A stretch of DNA of 64,000 bases from Nonomuraea sp. SBT364 (GTDB taxonomy: Bacteria; Actinomycetota; Actinomycetes; Streptosporangiales; Streptosporangiaceae). The stretch is taken from positions 47,836-111,835 of the forward strand of contig NZ_LAVL01000012.1 of the NCBI RefSeq assembly GCF_001083785.1, read 5' to 3'. Made by a program: the position numbers and the translations under genes. Below the pieces are notes generated by a model. That model was not told the origin of the DNA. It did no database searches and saw only the letters and a program-made list of their open reading frames with translations. Position 1 is the stretch's first letter. Every line of letters starts with the position of its first letter. This document shows, piece by piece, positions 8,903 through 17,046 of the stretch.

Positions 8903-10366
8903 TCAGGCGGCCGGGCAGCTCGCGCCGGACTCGGGCAGGGTGCCCTTGAGCAGGTAGGAGTCGACCGTCCGGGTGACGCAGGCGCTGCCGCTGAGGTAGG
9001 CGCCGTGGCCTTCGCCCTCGTAGGTGACCAGGTGGCCGGTCTTGAGCTTCTCGGTGAGGGAGACAGCCCAGCGGTACGGGGTCGCGGGGTCGCCCTTGCC
9101 GCCGATCACCATGATGGGCGCGGAGCCGGTGGCGTCGATGCGCTTGGCCTCGTCGGTGCCCTTGACCGGCCAGTACGCGCAGGCCGCGCTGGCGCCGTCG
9201 GCGGCCAGGACGGGGAAGATCTTGCTGACCTTCTCGTTGATGGCGGCGGTCTCGGCCTTGGTGGGCCGCTCGGCGCTGTCGACGCAGTTGATCGCCTGGA
9301 GGCTGGTCATCATGGTCGAGTAGGTGCCGTCGGGCTTGCGGCCGGTGTAGGAGTCGGCCAGCGCGAGCAGCATGGCGCCGTCGCCCTTGAGTGCCGCCGC
9401 GGTGGCCTGCTCCAGGATCGGCCAGGTGGCCTTGGCGTACAGCGGGGTGATGACCGAGAGCTGGGCCAGGCCGTAGGTGAGCTCGCGGTCGCCGACCTTG
9501 AGCGGTTTGGTCTCGAGGTCGTCCAGGAGCCCTTCGACGGTCCGCAGCACGGTGGCGGGCGTCTTGCCGAGGTCGCAGCCCTGGGCGACGCAGTCGGTGG
9601 CGAAGGCGTCGAAGGCGTCGGCGAAGCCGGTCGCCTGGATGACGGCCCGCTCCTCGAAGGTGACCGAGGGGTCGAAGGCGCTGTCGAGGACGAATCGGCC
9701 GACGTTCGCCGGGAACTTGGTGGCGTACACGGCGCCGAGGTGTGTCCCGTACGAGAGGCCGAAGTAGTTGAGCTTCTCGTCGCCGAGCGCGGTGCGCAGG
9801 CGGTCCAGGTCCTGGGCGGCGTTGACGGTGCCGACGTGCGGCAGGACCTTGCCGGAGTCCTGCTCGCAGGCGGCGGCGAACTCCTTGGCGAGCCGGTCGG
9901 AGCCGTCGCCGGTCATCTCCAGGAGCTTGTCGACCTGCCCGCCGCACTTGACGCCGGAGCTGCGGTCGACGCCGCGCGGGTCGAAGCTGACCAGGTCGTA
10001 GGAGGCGCCGAGGCCGGCGAACGCCTGGCGGGCCAGGGCGAGCGTGTCGACGCCGGACCCGCCGGGGCCGCCGAAGTTGAAGACCAGGGAGCCGAGCTTG
10101 TCACCGGTGGCCTTGACGCGGATCAGCGCCAGGTCGATCGTCTCGCCGCCGGGCTTGGCGTAGTCGAGCGGCACCGCGACCTTGCCGCACTCGATGGCGG
10201 GGTCGGGCGCCATGGGCTTGCCGTCGGCGCCGGTCAGGTCGGTGCACGGGCTCCACGCGACGGTGCCGGTGTCGCGGACGGCCTCCTTCGGGGCGGCCGG
10301 CTCCGCGGTGCTGCACGCGGTCGCGGCGGTGGCGCACAGGAGCAGGGCGGTCAAGGTCTTCTTCAT
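8903..10366 (-). CDS. Secreted alpha/beta hydrolase, TAP-type tripeptidyl aminopeptidase family
   Basis: A 487-residue exported hydrolase related to Streptomyces tripeptidyl aminopeptidase. A signal peptide (KKTLTALLLCATAATAC) ends in a Cys that could be lipidated, although the lipobox is weak. The oxyanion-loop motif FNFGGPGGSG, the nucleophile elbow GLSYGTHLG, an Asp in GGKGDPATPYRWA and a His in GEGHGAYLSG complete the expected catalytic triad, with a TAP-like C-terminal domain and paired Cys residues. It probably trims peptides outside the membrane. I start at the ATG followed by AAGAAG; an in-frame ATG four codons upstream is also possible. It converges with the methyltransferase gene, ending ten bases from it. 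Confidence 0.88.
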   Translation of the reverse strand: MKKTLTALLLCATAATACSTAEPAAPKEAVRDTGTVAWSPCTDLTGADGKPMAPDPAIECGKVAVPLDYAKPGGETIDLALIRVKATGDKLGSLVFNFGGPGGSGVDTLALARQAFAGLGASYDLVSFDPRGVDRSSGVKCGGQVDKLLEMTGDGSDRLAKEFAAACEQDSGKVLPHVGTVNAAQDLDRLRTALGDEKLNYFGLSYGTHLGAVYATKFPANVGRFVLDSAFDPSVTFEERAVIQATGFADAFDAFATDCVAQGCDLGKTPATVLRTVEGLLDDLETKPLKVGDRELTYGLAQLSVITPLYAKATWPILEQATAAALKGDGAMLLALADSYTGRKPDGTYSTMMTSLQAINCVDSAERPTKAETAAINEKVSKIFPVLAADGASAACAYWPVKGTDEAKRIDATGSAPIMVIGGKGDPATPYRWAVSLTEKLKTGHLVTYEGEGHGAYLSGSACVTRTVDSYLLKGTLPESGASCPAA

Positions 10367-10458
10367 GGCATCCAGCATCGTACGACCACTTTTGCCCAGG
10401 TAGTGGTCTGTAACAGCACTTCCGGGTGACATCCGGAAGGGGCTGGACATGACAGATG

Positions 10459-10662
10459 TCAGCGCTTGCGCACCATCCACATGCCGAGCAGCCCGAAGCC
10501 CACGCCCGTGACGCAGGTCCAGATCCACCAGGTGTTCTCGGGTGCCGGACGGAAGATGAGCAGCACCACCAGGGCGAGCGCCCACAGGCCGGTGCCTGCG
10601 GCGACCGCCGCGGTGTCGTTGGTCTCGATCGGCTCGGGGTCGGGGTGCCACTGCTGCGTCAC
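10459..10662 (-). CDS. DUF2530 small membrane protein
   Basis: A 67-residue protein with two predicted membrane helices (GLWALALVVLLIF and WIWTCVTGVGFGLLGMWMV) and a basic C-terminus RKR. The ETNDTAAVAAGTGLWA block matches what I know of actinobacterial DUF2530 proteins, which commonly sit beside a purine permease and a MarR gene, as here. Its function is unknown. I use the GTG that reads VTQQWHPDPEP; the frame is open for 18 further codons upstream. It is transcribed divergently from the permease. Confidence 0.75.
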   Translation of the reverse strand: MTQQWHPDPEPIETNDTAAVAAGTGLWALALVVLLIFRPAPENTWWIWTCVTGVGFGLLGMWMVRKR

Positions 10663-10744
10663 GTGGTCCAGCCTAGCTTCCAATCGGGTCTCGATACGAT
10701 TACCGGCATTTGTCACAAAACCCGAGGACTGTCACTCTTCGCGC

Positions 10745-12184
10745 GTGAGTGACACTCGTAACGCAATCGATCGATACTTCGCAATCACCGCACGTGGTTC
10801 CACGATGTCCCGTGAGATCCGTGGCGGTCTGGCCACGTTCTTCACCATGGCCTACATCGTGGTGCTGAACCCGATCATCATCGCCAACGGCACCGACATC
10901 GACGGCCAGGTCATCGGTGACGGCACGACGCCCAACACGGCCCTCGTGGCCGCGGGCACCGCGTTCGTGGCCGGCGTGCTGACCATCCTCATGGGCGTCA
11001 TCGGCAAAGTGCCGTTCGCCATGGCCGCCGGGCTCGGGCTCAACGCCTTCGTGACCTTCAACATCGCCACGCAGATGACCTGGGAAGAGGCCATGGGCCT
11101 GGTCTTCCTGGAGGGCGTCATCATCGGCGTCCTGGTGCTGACCGGGCTGCGGGTGGCGGTGTTCAAGGCCATCCCCGACCAGCTCAAGACGGCCATCAGC
11201 GTCGGCATCGGCCTGTTCATCGCGCTGATCGGGTTCGTGGACGCGGGCTTCGTGCGCCGCGCGGCCGGAACGCCGCTGGAGATGGGCATCGCCGGCAACC
11301 TGACGTCGTGGCCGATCCTCGTGTTCATCGTCGGCCTGCTGACCACGGCCGTACTGGTGGCGCGGAAGGTGCGGGGCGCGATCCTGATCGGCATCGTGGG
11401 CACCACCGTGCTGGCCATCGTGGTCGAGCTGATCACCAAGTCCGGCGCGTTCGGCCCCGAGAACCCGGGCGGCTGGCAGCTCAACGTGCCGTCCGTGCCC
11501 GAGCAGATCTTCGGGCTGCACAACGTGTTCAGCCTCTTCACCGAGTTCGACCCGCTCGGCGCGTTCAGCCGGGTCTCGGTGCTGCTCGTCGTCCTGCTCG
11601 TGTTCACGCTGCTCATCACGGACTTCTTCGACACGATGGGCACGATGGTGGGCGTCGGCCGCCAGGCGAACCTGGTCCAGGAGGACGGGACGCTGCCGCG
11701 TACCCGCGAGATCCTGCTCGTCGACTCGCTCGGCGCGGTCGCGGGCGGCGCCGGCTCGGTGTCGTCCAACACCACCTACATCGAGTCGGCCGCGGGCGTC
11801 GGCGAAGGCGCGCGCACCGGCCTGGCCAGCGTGGTCACCGGCGTGCTGTTCCTGATCGCCATCTTCTTCGCGCCGCTCGTCACGGTCGTGCCGTACGAGG
11901 CCGCCGCGCCGGCGCTGGTCATCGTGGGCTTCCTGATGATGACCGCGGTCCGCGAGATCGACTGGAGCGAGTACGAGATCGCCATCCCGGCGTTCCTGAC
12001 CATCGTCATCATGCCGTTCACGTACTCGATCTCCAACGGCATCGGCGCCGGCTTCATCAGCTACGTGCTGATCAAGGTCGTGCGGGGCAAGAGCAGGGAG
12101 CTGCACCCGCTGATGTGGGCCGTCGCCGGGCTGTTCGTCGTGTACTTCGCGCTCGGGCCGATCAAGGTCCTGCTCGGAGTCTGA
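10745..12184 (+). CDS. NCS2-family (AzgA-like) purine permease
   Basis: A 479-residue membrane transporter of the AzgA branch of the NCS2/nucleobase-cation symporter family, expected to take up hypoxanthine, guanine or adenine with protons. Family hallmarks are GGLATFFTMAYIVVLNP at the first helix, MAAGLGLNAFVTF, a TDFFDTMGTMVGVG segment and SSNTTYIESAAGVGEGARTGL. About 12-14 hydrophobic helices are visible. I start at the GTG at 10745 (VSDTRNAIDRYF); the frame stays open upstream through intergenic DNA. A 9-bp hairpin follows the stop and probably ends the transcript. Confidence 0.93.
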   Translation: MSDTRNAIDRYFAITARGSTMSREIRGGLATFFTMAYIVVLNPIIIANGTDIDGQVIGDGTTPNTALVAAGTAFVAGVLTILMGVIGKVPFAMAAGLGLNAFVTFNIATQMTWEEAMGLVFLEGVIIGVLVLTGLRVAVFKAIPDQLKTAISVGIGLFIALIGFVDAGFVRRAAGTPLEMGIAGNLTSWPILVFIVGLLTTAVLVARKVRGAILIGIVGTTVLAIVVELITKSGAFGPENPGGWQLNVPSVPEQIFGLHNVFSLFTEFDPLGAFSRVSVLLVVLLVFTLLITDFFDTMGTMVGVGRQANLVQEDGTLPRTREILLVDSLGAVAGGAGSVSSNTTYIESAAGVGEGARTGLASVVTGVLFLIAIFFAPLVTVVPYEAAAPALVIVGFLMMTAVREIDWSEYEIAIPAFLTIVIMPFTYSISNGIGAGFISYVLIKVVRGKSRELHPLMWAVAGLFVVYFALGPIKVLLGV

Positions 12185-12191
12185 GGAAGGC

Positions 12192-12221
12192 GGGGCCGCC
12201 ATGCTCAGGCCGGGCGGCCCC
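12192..12221 (+). terminator. Hairpin after the purine permease gene
   Basis: GGGGCCGCC (12192-12200) and GGCGGCCCC (12213-12221) form a perfect 9-bp stem around a 12-base loop, eight bases after the permease stop. There is no clear T tract, which is common for terminators in very GC-rich actinomycetes. Confidence 0.6.
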
Positions 12222-12280
12222 GGGGTATCAAGGAGTGAGACACGCCCCGCCCGAGAGAAATATCTTGTCTTCCTGTATAG

Positions 12281-12306
12281 TTAGCAAAGGTAATGACTCG
12301 TGCTAA
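12281..12306. promoter_or_regulatory. Inverted repeat over the MarR gene start, possible autoregulatory site
   Basis: TTAGCA (12281-12286) and TGCTAA (12301-12306) are perfect complements 14 bases apart and straddle the GTG start of the MarR gene. A TATAGT box at 12276-12281 could be a -10 element, which would place transcription start close to the GTG. MarR proteins usually bind dyads over their own promoters, so this is a reasonable candidate, but the long spacer weakens it. Confidence 0.35.
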
Positions 12307-12755
12307 CCAGACCCCAGCAGCCCAAGATCAACCTGCGCAGCGACGCAGGCCTGGCTACAGCTTTGCGCGTCTCCCTCGCAAGGCTGAACAGGCGACTCCG
12401 ACGACAGGGAGCGGCGCACCCGCTGACGCCCACGCAGTTCGCGACCCTCGCCGCGGTGGAACGGCATTCCGCGATAACCCCCGGCGAATTGGCCGAGCTC
12501 GAGAAGGTGCAACCACCCTCGATGACGCGCGTGATCTCCGCGCTCGAGGAACGCGGCCTGCTCCAGCGCACCCCGCATCCGACCGACCGGCGTCAGGTGA
12601 CCGTGTCCGTGACCGAGGCCGGTCAGACGTTGCTGAAGGAGGAACGCCGCCGCAAGGAGGCGTGGCTCACCAAGCAGCTGAAGGCGCTGACACCGGAGGA
12701 GCGGTCGATCCTCAGGCAGGCGGCGCCGATCCTGGAGAAGCTCAGCAGGATATAG
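12300..12755 (+). CDS. MarR-family transcriptional regulator
   Basis: A 151-residue winged helix-turn-helix regulator. The core reads LTPTQFATLAAVERHSAITPGELAE, followed by the recognition helix SMTRVISALEERGLLQR and the wing PHPTDRRQVTVSVTEAG, all standard for MarR. The GTG at 12300 starts the protein with no clear ribosome site, so the message may be near leaderless. Its stop lies 24 bases before an MFS exporter gene on the same strand. MarR and exporter genes in one operon usually form a ligand-responsive efflux unit, which is the likely role here. The ligand is unknown. Confidence 0.92.
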   Translation: MLTRPQQPKINLRSDAGLATALRVSLARLNRRLRRQGAAHPLTPTQFATLAAVERHSAITPGELAELEKVQPPSMTRVISALEERGLLQRTPHPTDRRQVTVSVTEAGQTLLKEERRRKEAWLTKQLKALTPEERSILRQAAPILEKLSRI

Positions 12756-12778
12756 AGCCTGAACAACCCAAGACCGGG

Positions 12779-14002
12779 ATGTTCCGGTCGCTCAAGATTC
12801 GCAACTACCGCATGTTCGCGGTCGGCGGCGCTGTGTCCAACGTGGGGGGATGGCTGCAGCGCACCGCCCAGGACTGGCTGATCCTCGAACTGACCGGCGG
12901 CAGCGCTTCCGCGCTCGGCACCGCCACCGCCCTGCAGTTCCTGCCGATGCTGCTGTTCGGGATGTTCGGCGGCGTGCTCGCCGACCGCTACCCCAAGCGG
13001 CCCATCCTCATCACCGCCCAGTCGATGATGGCCGCGCTCGCGCTCGGGCTCGGCGTGCTCACCATGACGGGCACCGCCCAGGTGTGGCATGTGTACGTGA
13101 TGGCGTTCGCGCTCGGGCTCATCTCCTGCGTCGAGGTGCCGGCCCGGCAGGCGTTCGTGGTCGAGATGGTCGGGCGGCGCGACCTGCCCAACGCCATCGC
13201 GCTCAACAGCTCCAGCTTCAACCTGGCCCGCGTGCTGGGCCCGGCGCTGGCCGGCGTGCTCATCTACCTGCTCGGCGGGACGGGCCCGATCTTCCTGGTC
13301 AACGCGCTCACGTTCGCCGCGGTCATCTCCAGCCTGGCCTTCATGCGCAAGTCCGAGCTGAACCTGGCCGCACCGGTGCCGAGGGCCAAGGGGCAGCTCC
13401 GCGAGGGGCTGAAGTACGTGGTCCGGCGCGAGGAACTGCTGATGCCGATCCTGCTGATCGCGTTCGTGTCGATGTTCTCGCAGTCGTTCTCGATGTCGAT
13501 AGCGCTCATGGCGCGCGAGGTCTTCGACGCGGGGGCGTCCTCGTTCGGGCTGGCGTCCAGCATGTTCGCCGTCGGGGCGCTCGGCGGGGCGCTGCTGGCC
13601 GCGCGCAGGGCCCGGCTGTCGCGCAAGGTGCTGTTCGCCGGGGCCATCGGGTTCGGGCTGTTCCAGGTCGCCAGCGGGCTCGCGCCGGTCTACCCGGTCT
13701 ACCTGGCGCTGCTGGTGCCCACCGGCATCGCGCTGATCACCATCAACACGGCGGCCAACGCCAGCGTCCAGCTCGCCACCTCGCCCGAGATGCGGGGGCG
13801 GGTGATGGGCATCTACATGCTGGTGTTCACCGGTGGCGCGCCGCTGGGGGCGCCGCTGATCGGGTGGCTGTCGGATCTGGCCGGGCCGCGCGCGGGCGTC
13901 ATGCTGTCCGGCACGCTCGTGCTGGTCGGCACCGGGCTGGCGGTGCTGGCGACGCGCCTGATCTGGACCCGGCTCGCCGAACCGGCCCTGGCCCCGGCCT
14001 GA
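12779..14002 (+). CDS. MFS exporter (DHA3/MFS_3 type) downstream of MarR
   Basis: A 407-residue transporter beginning MFRSLKIRNYRMFAVGGAVS, the usual start of enterobactin-exporter-like MFS_3 proteins. About 12 membrane helices are present, with the loop motif ADRYPKRPILI between helices 2 and 3 (the MFS motif A position) and EVPARQAFVVEMVGR further on. The ATG at 12779 is 24 bases after the MarR stop; the open frame upstream of it only shadows the MarR gene. Probably efflux of a compound sensed by the MarR protein; the substrate cannot be told from sequence. Confidence 0.9.
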   Translation: MFRSLKIRNYRMFAVGGAVSNVGGWLQRTAQDWLILELTGGSASALGTATALQFLPMLLFGMFGGVLADRYPKRPILITAQSMMAALALGLGVLTMTGTAQVWHVYVMAFALGLISCVEVPARQAFVVEMVGRRDLPNAIALNSSSFNLARVLGPALAGVLIYLLGGTGPIFLVNALTFAAVISSLAFMRKSELNLAAPVPRAKGQLREGLKYVVRREELLMPILLIAFVSMFSQSFSMSIALMAREVFDAGASSFGLASSMFAVGALGGALLAARRARLSRKVLFAGAIGFGLFQVASGLAPVYPVYLALLVPTGIALITINTAANASVQLATSPEMRGRVMGIYMLVFTGGAPLGAPLIGWLSDLAGPRAGVMLSGTLVLVGTGLAVLATRLIWTRLAEPALAPA

Positions 14003-14065
14003 GCCTGGCCCGGGCCCTGAGCCTGGTCCGGGCCTGAGCCCGGGCTTGAGCCTGGTCCCGGTCCG
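14001..14065. repeat. Short degenerate tandem repeat between genes
   Basis: Four imperfect units begin with GAGCC, at 14001, 14019, 14036 and 14048. Units one, two and four are 17-18 bases and follow GAGCCTGGYCCSGG; the third is shortened to 12 bases. The tract spans the stop of the MFS gene and the leader of the thpR gene. It looks like local slippage duplication in GC-rich DNA. Confidence 0.6.
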
Positions 14066-14087
14066 GGGCGGGGCACAATCGGTTGGC

Positions 14088-14645
14088 ATGAGACTGTTCG
14101 CGGCCGTGGTGCCGCCCTCCGGGGTGCTCGACGAGCTGCAGCGGGCGATCGCGCCGCACGTCGGGCAGGTGCCGGGGCTGCGCTGGCCCGACCGGGCCAC
14201 GTGGCACATCACGCTGGCGTTCTTCGGCGAGGTGCCCGAGCGGGCGCTGCCCGAGCTGCGCACCCGGCTGGCCCGCGCCGTCGGCCGCCACCCCGTCCCG
14301 GACCTGGCCTTCACCGGGTTCGGGGCGTTCTCGTCGCTGCGCCGGGCCAGGGTGTTCTGGGCCGGGCTGTCGGGCGACCCGATGAACCGGCTGGCCGACT
14401 CGGTCAAGGCCGGCGCCCGCCGCGCCGGTGCCGTACAGACCGACGAGAAACGGTTCCACCCGCATCTCACGCTCGCCCGCGCCAAGGCCGAGACGGACCT
14501 GCGCCCGCTGGCCGAGTCGCTGTCCGGGTTCAGCGGCTCGCCCTGGCGGGCGGAGACCGTACGGCTCGTCAAGAGCGAGCTCGGGGCGCAGGTGAGGTAC
14601 GAGTCACTCGACGAATGGGACCTGGCACCCGCGCGGCGGGGCTAG
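14088..14645 (+). CDS. thpR: RNA 2',3'-cyclic phosphodiesterase (2'-5' RNA ligase family)
   Basis: A 185-residue member of the 2H phosphoesterase family. Both catalytic HxT motifs are present: HIT in WHITLAFFGE near residue 43 and HLT in FHPHLTLAR near residue 127. The family hydrolyses 2',3'-cyclic phosphates at RNA ends and was first described as a 2'-5' RNA ligase. The N-terminus RLFAAVVPP and the FTGFGAF block also fit. It starts at the ATG after GGTTGGC, with CACAAT seven bases further upstream that could be a -10 element, so the message may be leaderless. Confidence 0.93.
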   Translation: MRLFAAVVPPSGVLDELQRAIAPHVGQVPGLRWPDRATWHITLAFFGEVPERALPELRTRLARAVGRHPVPDLAFTGFGAFSSLRRARVFWAGLSGDPMNRLADSVKAGARRAGAVQTDEKRFHPHLTLARAKAETDLRPLAESLSGFSGSPWRAETVRLVKSELGAQVRYESLDEWDLAPARRG

Positions 14646-14655
14646 GCTCCAGGGC

Positions 14656-14739
14656 GTGGACCGTCCCCGTTCCTGGCTGTTGCCCGTCGTGCTCGGCCTT
14701 CTGATGCTGATCGTGATCGTCGGCGCCCTGGTGACCTGA
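14656..14739 (+). CDS. Putative 27-residue single-helix membrane peptide
   Basis: A short frame starts at a GTG ten bases after the thpR stop. It encodes a positively charged head (DRPRSW) followed by one strongly hydrophobic helix (LLPVVLGLLMLIVIVGALVT) that runs to the stop. The composition is exactly that of a small membrane protein, and the spacing suggests it is the last cistron of the thpR transcript. It ends one base before the stop of the convergent aldo/keto reductase. It may be a real microprotein or chance; no function can be given. Confidence 0.5.
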   Translation: MDRPRSWLLPVVLGLLMLIVIVGALVT

Positions 14740-14740
14740 C

Positions 14741-15709
14741 CTACCAGGCGTAGTCCTCGGGGGCCGCGCGGTGACCCGGGAAGATCTCGTCCAGGCGGGC
14801 CAGCGTCTGCTCGTCCAGCGTGATCTCCAGCGTGCGCATGGTGCCTTCGAGCTGCTCCAGCGTGCGCGGGCCGATGATCGGCGCGGTGACCGCGGGCTGC
14901 GCCAGGAGCCACGCCAGCGCCACGTACGCCGGGTCCTCGCCCAGCTCGTCGCAGAGCTTCTCGTAGGCCACGATCTTGTCGCGATGCTTGTCGAGCTCCT
15001 TGACCATGTGCTCGCTCGCCGAGCGGCCCTTGTCCAGCTTGCGCAGCACGCCGCCGAGCAGGCCGCCGGCCAGCGGGCTCCACGGGATCACGCCGAGCCC
15101 GTAGTCGAGGCAGGCGGGCAGCACCTCCAGCTCGGCGGCCCTGGTCAGCAGGTTGTAGTGGCTCTGCTCGCTGGTCAGGCCGAAGAAGCTGCGCCGCGCG
15201 GCCGTCTCCTGCGCCTTGGCGATGTGCCATCCGGCGAAGTTCGACGAGCCCACGTACAGGATCTTGCCCTGCTGGCGCAGGATCTCCATGGCCTCCCAGA
15301 ACTCCTCGAACGGGGTGTTCCGGTCGATGTGGTGCGCCTGGTAGATGTCGATGTAGTCGGTCTGCATGCGCCGGAGCGAGGCGTCGCAGGCCCGGCGGAT
15401 GTTCAGCGCCGACAGTCCGCGGTCGTTGGGCCAGTCGCCCATGTCGCCGTAGAGCTTGGTCGCGATGACCGTCTTCTCCCTGCGGCCGCCGCCCTGCGCG
15501 AACCACCTGCCGAGGATGTGCTCGGTGACGCCTTCGCCCTTTTTCCAGCCGTAGACGTTGGCGGTGTCGAAGAAGTTGATGCCCAGCTCGTGCGCCCTGT
15601 CCATGATCGCGAAGGAGTCGTCCTCCGAGGTCTCCGGCCCGAAGTTCATCGTGCCGAGACAGAGCGGGCTGACCTGGAGGCCACTGCGTCCGAGGTTCAC
15701 GTAATCCAT
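14741..15709 (-). CDS. Aldo/keto reductase
   Basis: A 322-residue (alpha/beta)8 barrel NADPH-dependent oxidoreductase. The family starts with DYVNLGRSGLQVSPLCLGTMNFG; the catalytic Asp/Tyr lie in FFDTANVYG, the Lys in VIATKLYG, and the His in IYQAHHIDRNTPF. The coenzyme-phosphate region is PIIGPRTLEQLEGT. It is closest to the general stress/tas-like aldo/keto reductases; the substrate is unknown. A perfect MerR-like palindrome lies 17 bases upstream, suggesting induction by a MerR-type regulator encoded elsewhere. It is divergent from the MATE-type transporter. Confidence 0.92.
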   Translation of the reverse strand: MDYVNLGRSGLQVSPLCLGTMNFGPETSEDDSFAIMDRAHELGINFFDTANVYGWKKGEGVTEHILGRWFAQGGGRREKTVIATKLYGDMGDWPNDRGLSALNIRRACDASLRRMQTDYIDIYQAHHIDRNTPFEEFWEAMEILRQQGKILYVGSSNFAGWHIAKAQETAARRSFFGLTSEQSHYNLLTRAAELEVLPACLDYGLGVIPWSPLAGGLLGGVLRKLDKGRSASEHMVKELDKHRDKIVAYEKLCDELGEDPAYVALAWLLAQPAVTAPIIGPRTLEQLEGTMRTLEITLDEQTLARLDEIFPGHRAAPEDYAW

Positions 15710-15725
15710 GGTTCAACCCTAAGTA

Positions 15726-15743
15726 CCTGGAGTGGACTCCAGG
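15726..15743. promoter_or_regulatory. Perfect 18-bp palindrome, MerR-type operator candidate
   Basis: CCTGGAGT (15726-15733), two bases, then ACTCCAGG (15736-15743) form perfect arms in the 49-base gap between the divergent aldo/keto reductase and the transporter. MerR-family operators are short GC-rich dyads inside an elongated promoter spacer, and arms of the GGAGT/ACTCC type are known before actinobacterial oxidoreductase genes. On the leftward strand TACTTA follows directly and could be the -10 box. No MerR gene is adjacent. Confidence 0.6.
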
Positions 15744-15758
15744 CCATAGGGTGGCCGG

Positions 15759-17039
15759 GTGAGTTCGGTGATCGGCCTGTTCAGGGCTGCCTTGCCACTG
15801 TTCCTGTCCATGGTCACCGGGCTGGCCGGGTCGCTCGTGGTCACCGCCGTGCTCGGCCGTCACGCGACCGTCACGCTGGCCGCCTTCGCCGTCATGACGG
15901 CCGTGCTCAACCCCGCCTCCACCGCCGTCGCGGGTGCGCTGCGCGGGCTGGCGCCGTTCGTGGCGCCCCACCGCGACGACCCCGGCACGGTGGTGCCGAT
16001 CCTGCGTGACGCGCGCTGGCTCAGCCTGCTGGTCGGGGCCGCGGGTGCGCTGGCCGTGCTCGGCGTGCCGGCGCTCGCCGGGGCGACCGGGGTGCCCGCC
16101 GAGGTGGTGGCCGAGCTCGGCGCGCTGCCCTGGCTGCTGGCCCTCTACCTGCTGGTGTTCGCGGCCGGGGGCGGCGCCACGTCGGTGCTCGTCGCGATCG
16201 GGCGCGGCCGGCCGGTGTTCTGGTCCAGCCTCGCCGGCACGTCCGTGATGATCGTTCTCGCCGTGACGCTGGTGCCCCGGTTCGGCCTCACCGGCGTGGG
16301 CGTCGCCTGGTTGCTGTCCGGGATCGCCTCGGTGAGCGTCGCCGACCTCAGCCTGCGCCGCGCGCTCGGCCGCCGCATCGGCCGTGGGCTGCCGCGCCCG
16401 CGCGAGATCGCGCGGCTGGCCAGGGTGAGCGTGCCGCTGGCGGCGACGGTGCTGATCAAGTTCGGCGCGCTCGGCGTCGTCACGTTCGCCGCGAGCACCA
16501 CCAGCACCCGCGACATCGCCGCGCACGCCGTGCTGACGACGCTCACCGGGTTCACCATGCTGGCCTCGCTGGCGGTGGCGCAGGCGTCGGTGCCGGACGT
16601 GGCCCGTGCCGGCACCCCCGCCGCCAGCCGCCGCGCCAACCGCACCGCCGCGCTGCTCGCCGTCGCCGGCACCGCACTGGCCGCCCTTGCGCTGCTCGGG
16701 CTCGGCGATCCGCTGCTGGGCCTGTTCAGCGACGACCCCGTGGTGCGGGAGCGGGTGCTGGGGCTGATGCCGCTGATGCTCCTCTCCTCCATGGCCGACG
16801 CCGCCCAGGCGGTGCAGGGCTTCGGGCTCACCGCGCTCAAGCGGTCCGGGGCCAGCCTGCTCTACTTCGCCGCGGGCTACGGGCTGCTCGCGCTGGCCGC
16901 CGTGCCGGTCGCCGCCTCCTGGGGGATCACCGGCCTGTGGGCCGCCATGGCCGCCGGGAACGTGCTGCTCCTCGCCCTCCAGGGCGCCGGCTTCCACCGG
17001 CACAGCGCTCGCGTCGGCACCGTCCTGGCTGCGGCATGA
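15759..17039 (+). CDS. MATE-type multidrug/flippase membrane transporter
   Basis: A 426-residue membrane protein with about twelve helices that I assign to the MOP (MATE/flippase) superfamily from its overall pattern (ALPLFLSMVTGLAGSLVVTAVLG at the start, PLMLLSSMADAAQAVQGFGL near residue 340). Two similar halves of about six helices each can be seen. It probably exports small molecules using an ion gradient. The GTG at 15759 begins the protein. It overlaps no gene but lies seven bases before the secreted protein gene that follows, so the two are probably co-transcribed. Confidence 0.8.
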   Translation: MSSVIGLFRAALPLFLSMVTGLAGSLVVTAVLGRHATVTLAAFAVMTAVLNPASTAVAGALRGLAPFVAPHRDDPGTVVPILRDARWLSLLVGAAGALAVLGVPALAGATGVPAEVVAELGALPWLLALYLLVFAAGGGATSVLVAIGRGRPVFWSSLAGTSVMIVLAVTLVPRFGLTGVGVAWLLSGIASVSVADLSLRRALGRRIGRGLPRPREIARLARVSVPLAATVLIKFGALGVVTFAASTTSTRDIAAHAVLTTLTGFTMLASLAVAQASVPDVARAGTPAASRRANRTAALLAVAGTALAALALLGLGDPLLGLFSDDPVVRERVLGLMPLMLLSSMADAAQAVQGFGLTALKRSGASLLYFAAGYGLLALAAVPVAASWGITGLWAAMAAGNVLLLALQGAGFHRHSARVGTVLAAA

Positions 17040-17046
17040 TGGCGAC

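Noticed and set aside
10709..10719. TTTGT-C-ACAAA dyad before the purine permease as an operator
   Set aside because: Short and single; similar dyads arise by chance, and no known regulator site matches.
14001..14065. Short repeats considered as a CRISPR-like or phase-variation tract
   Set aside because: Units are imperfect, unspaced and few; simple slippage explains them.
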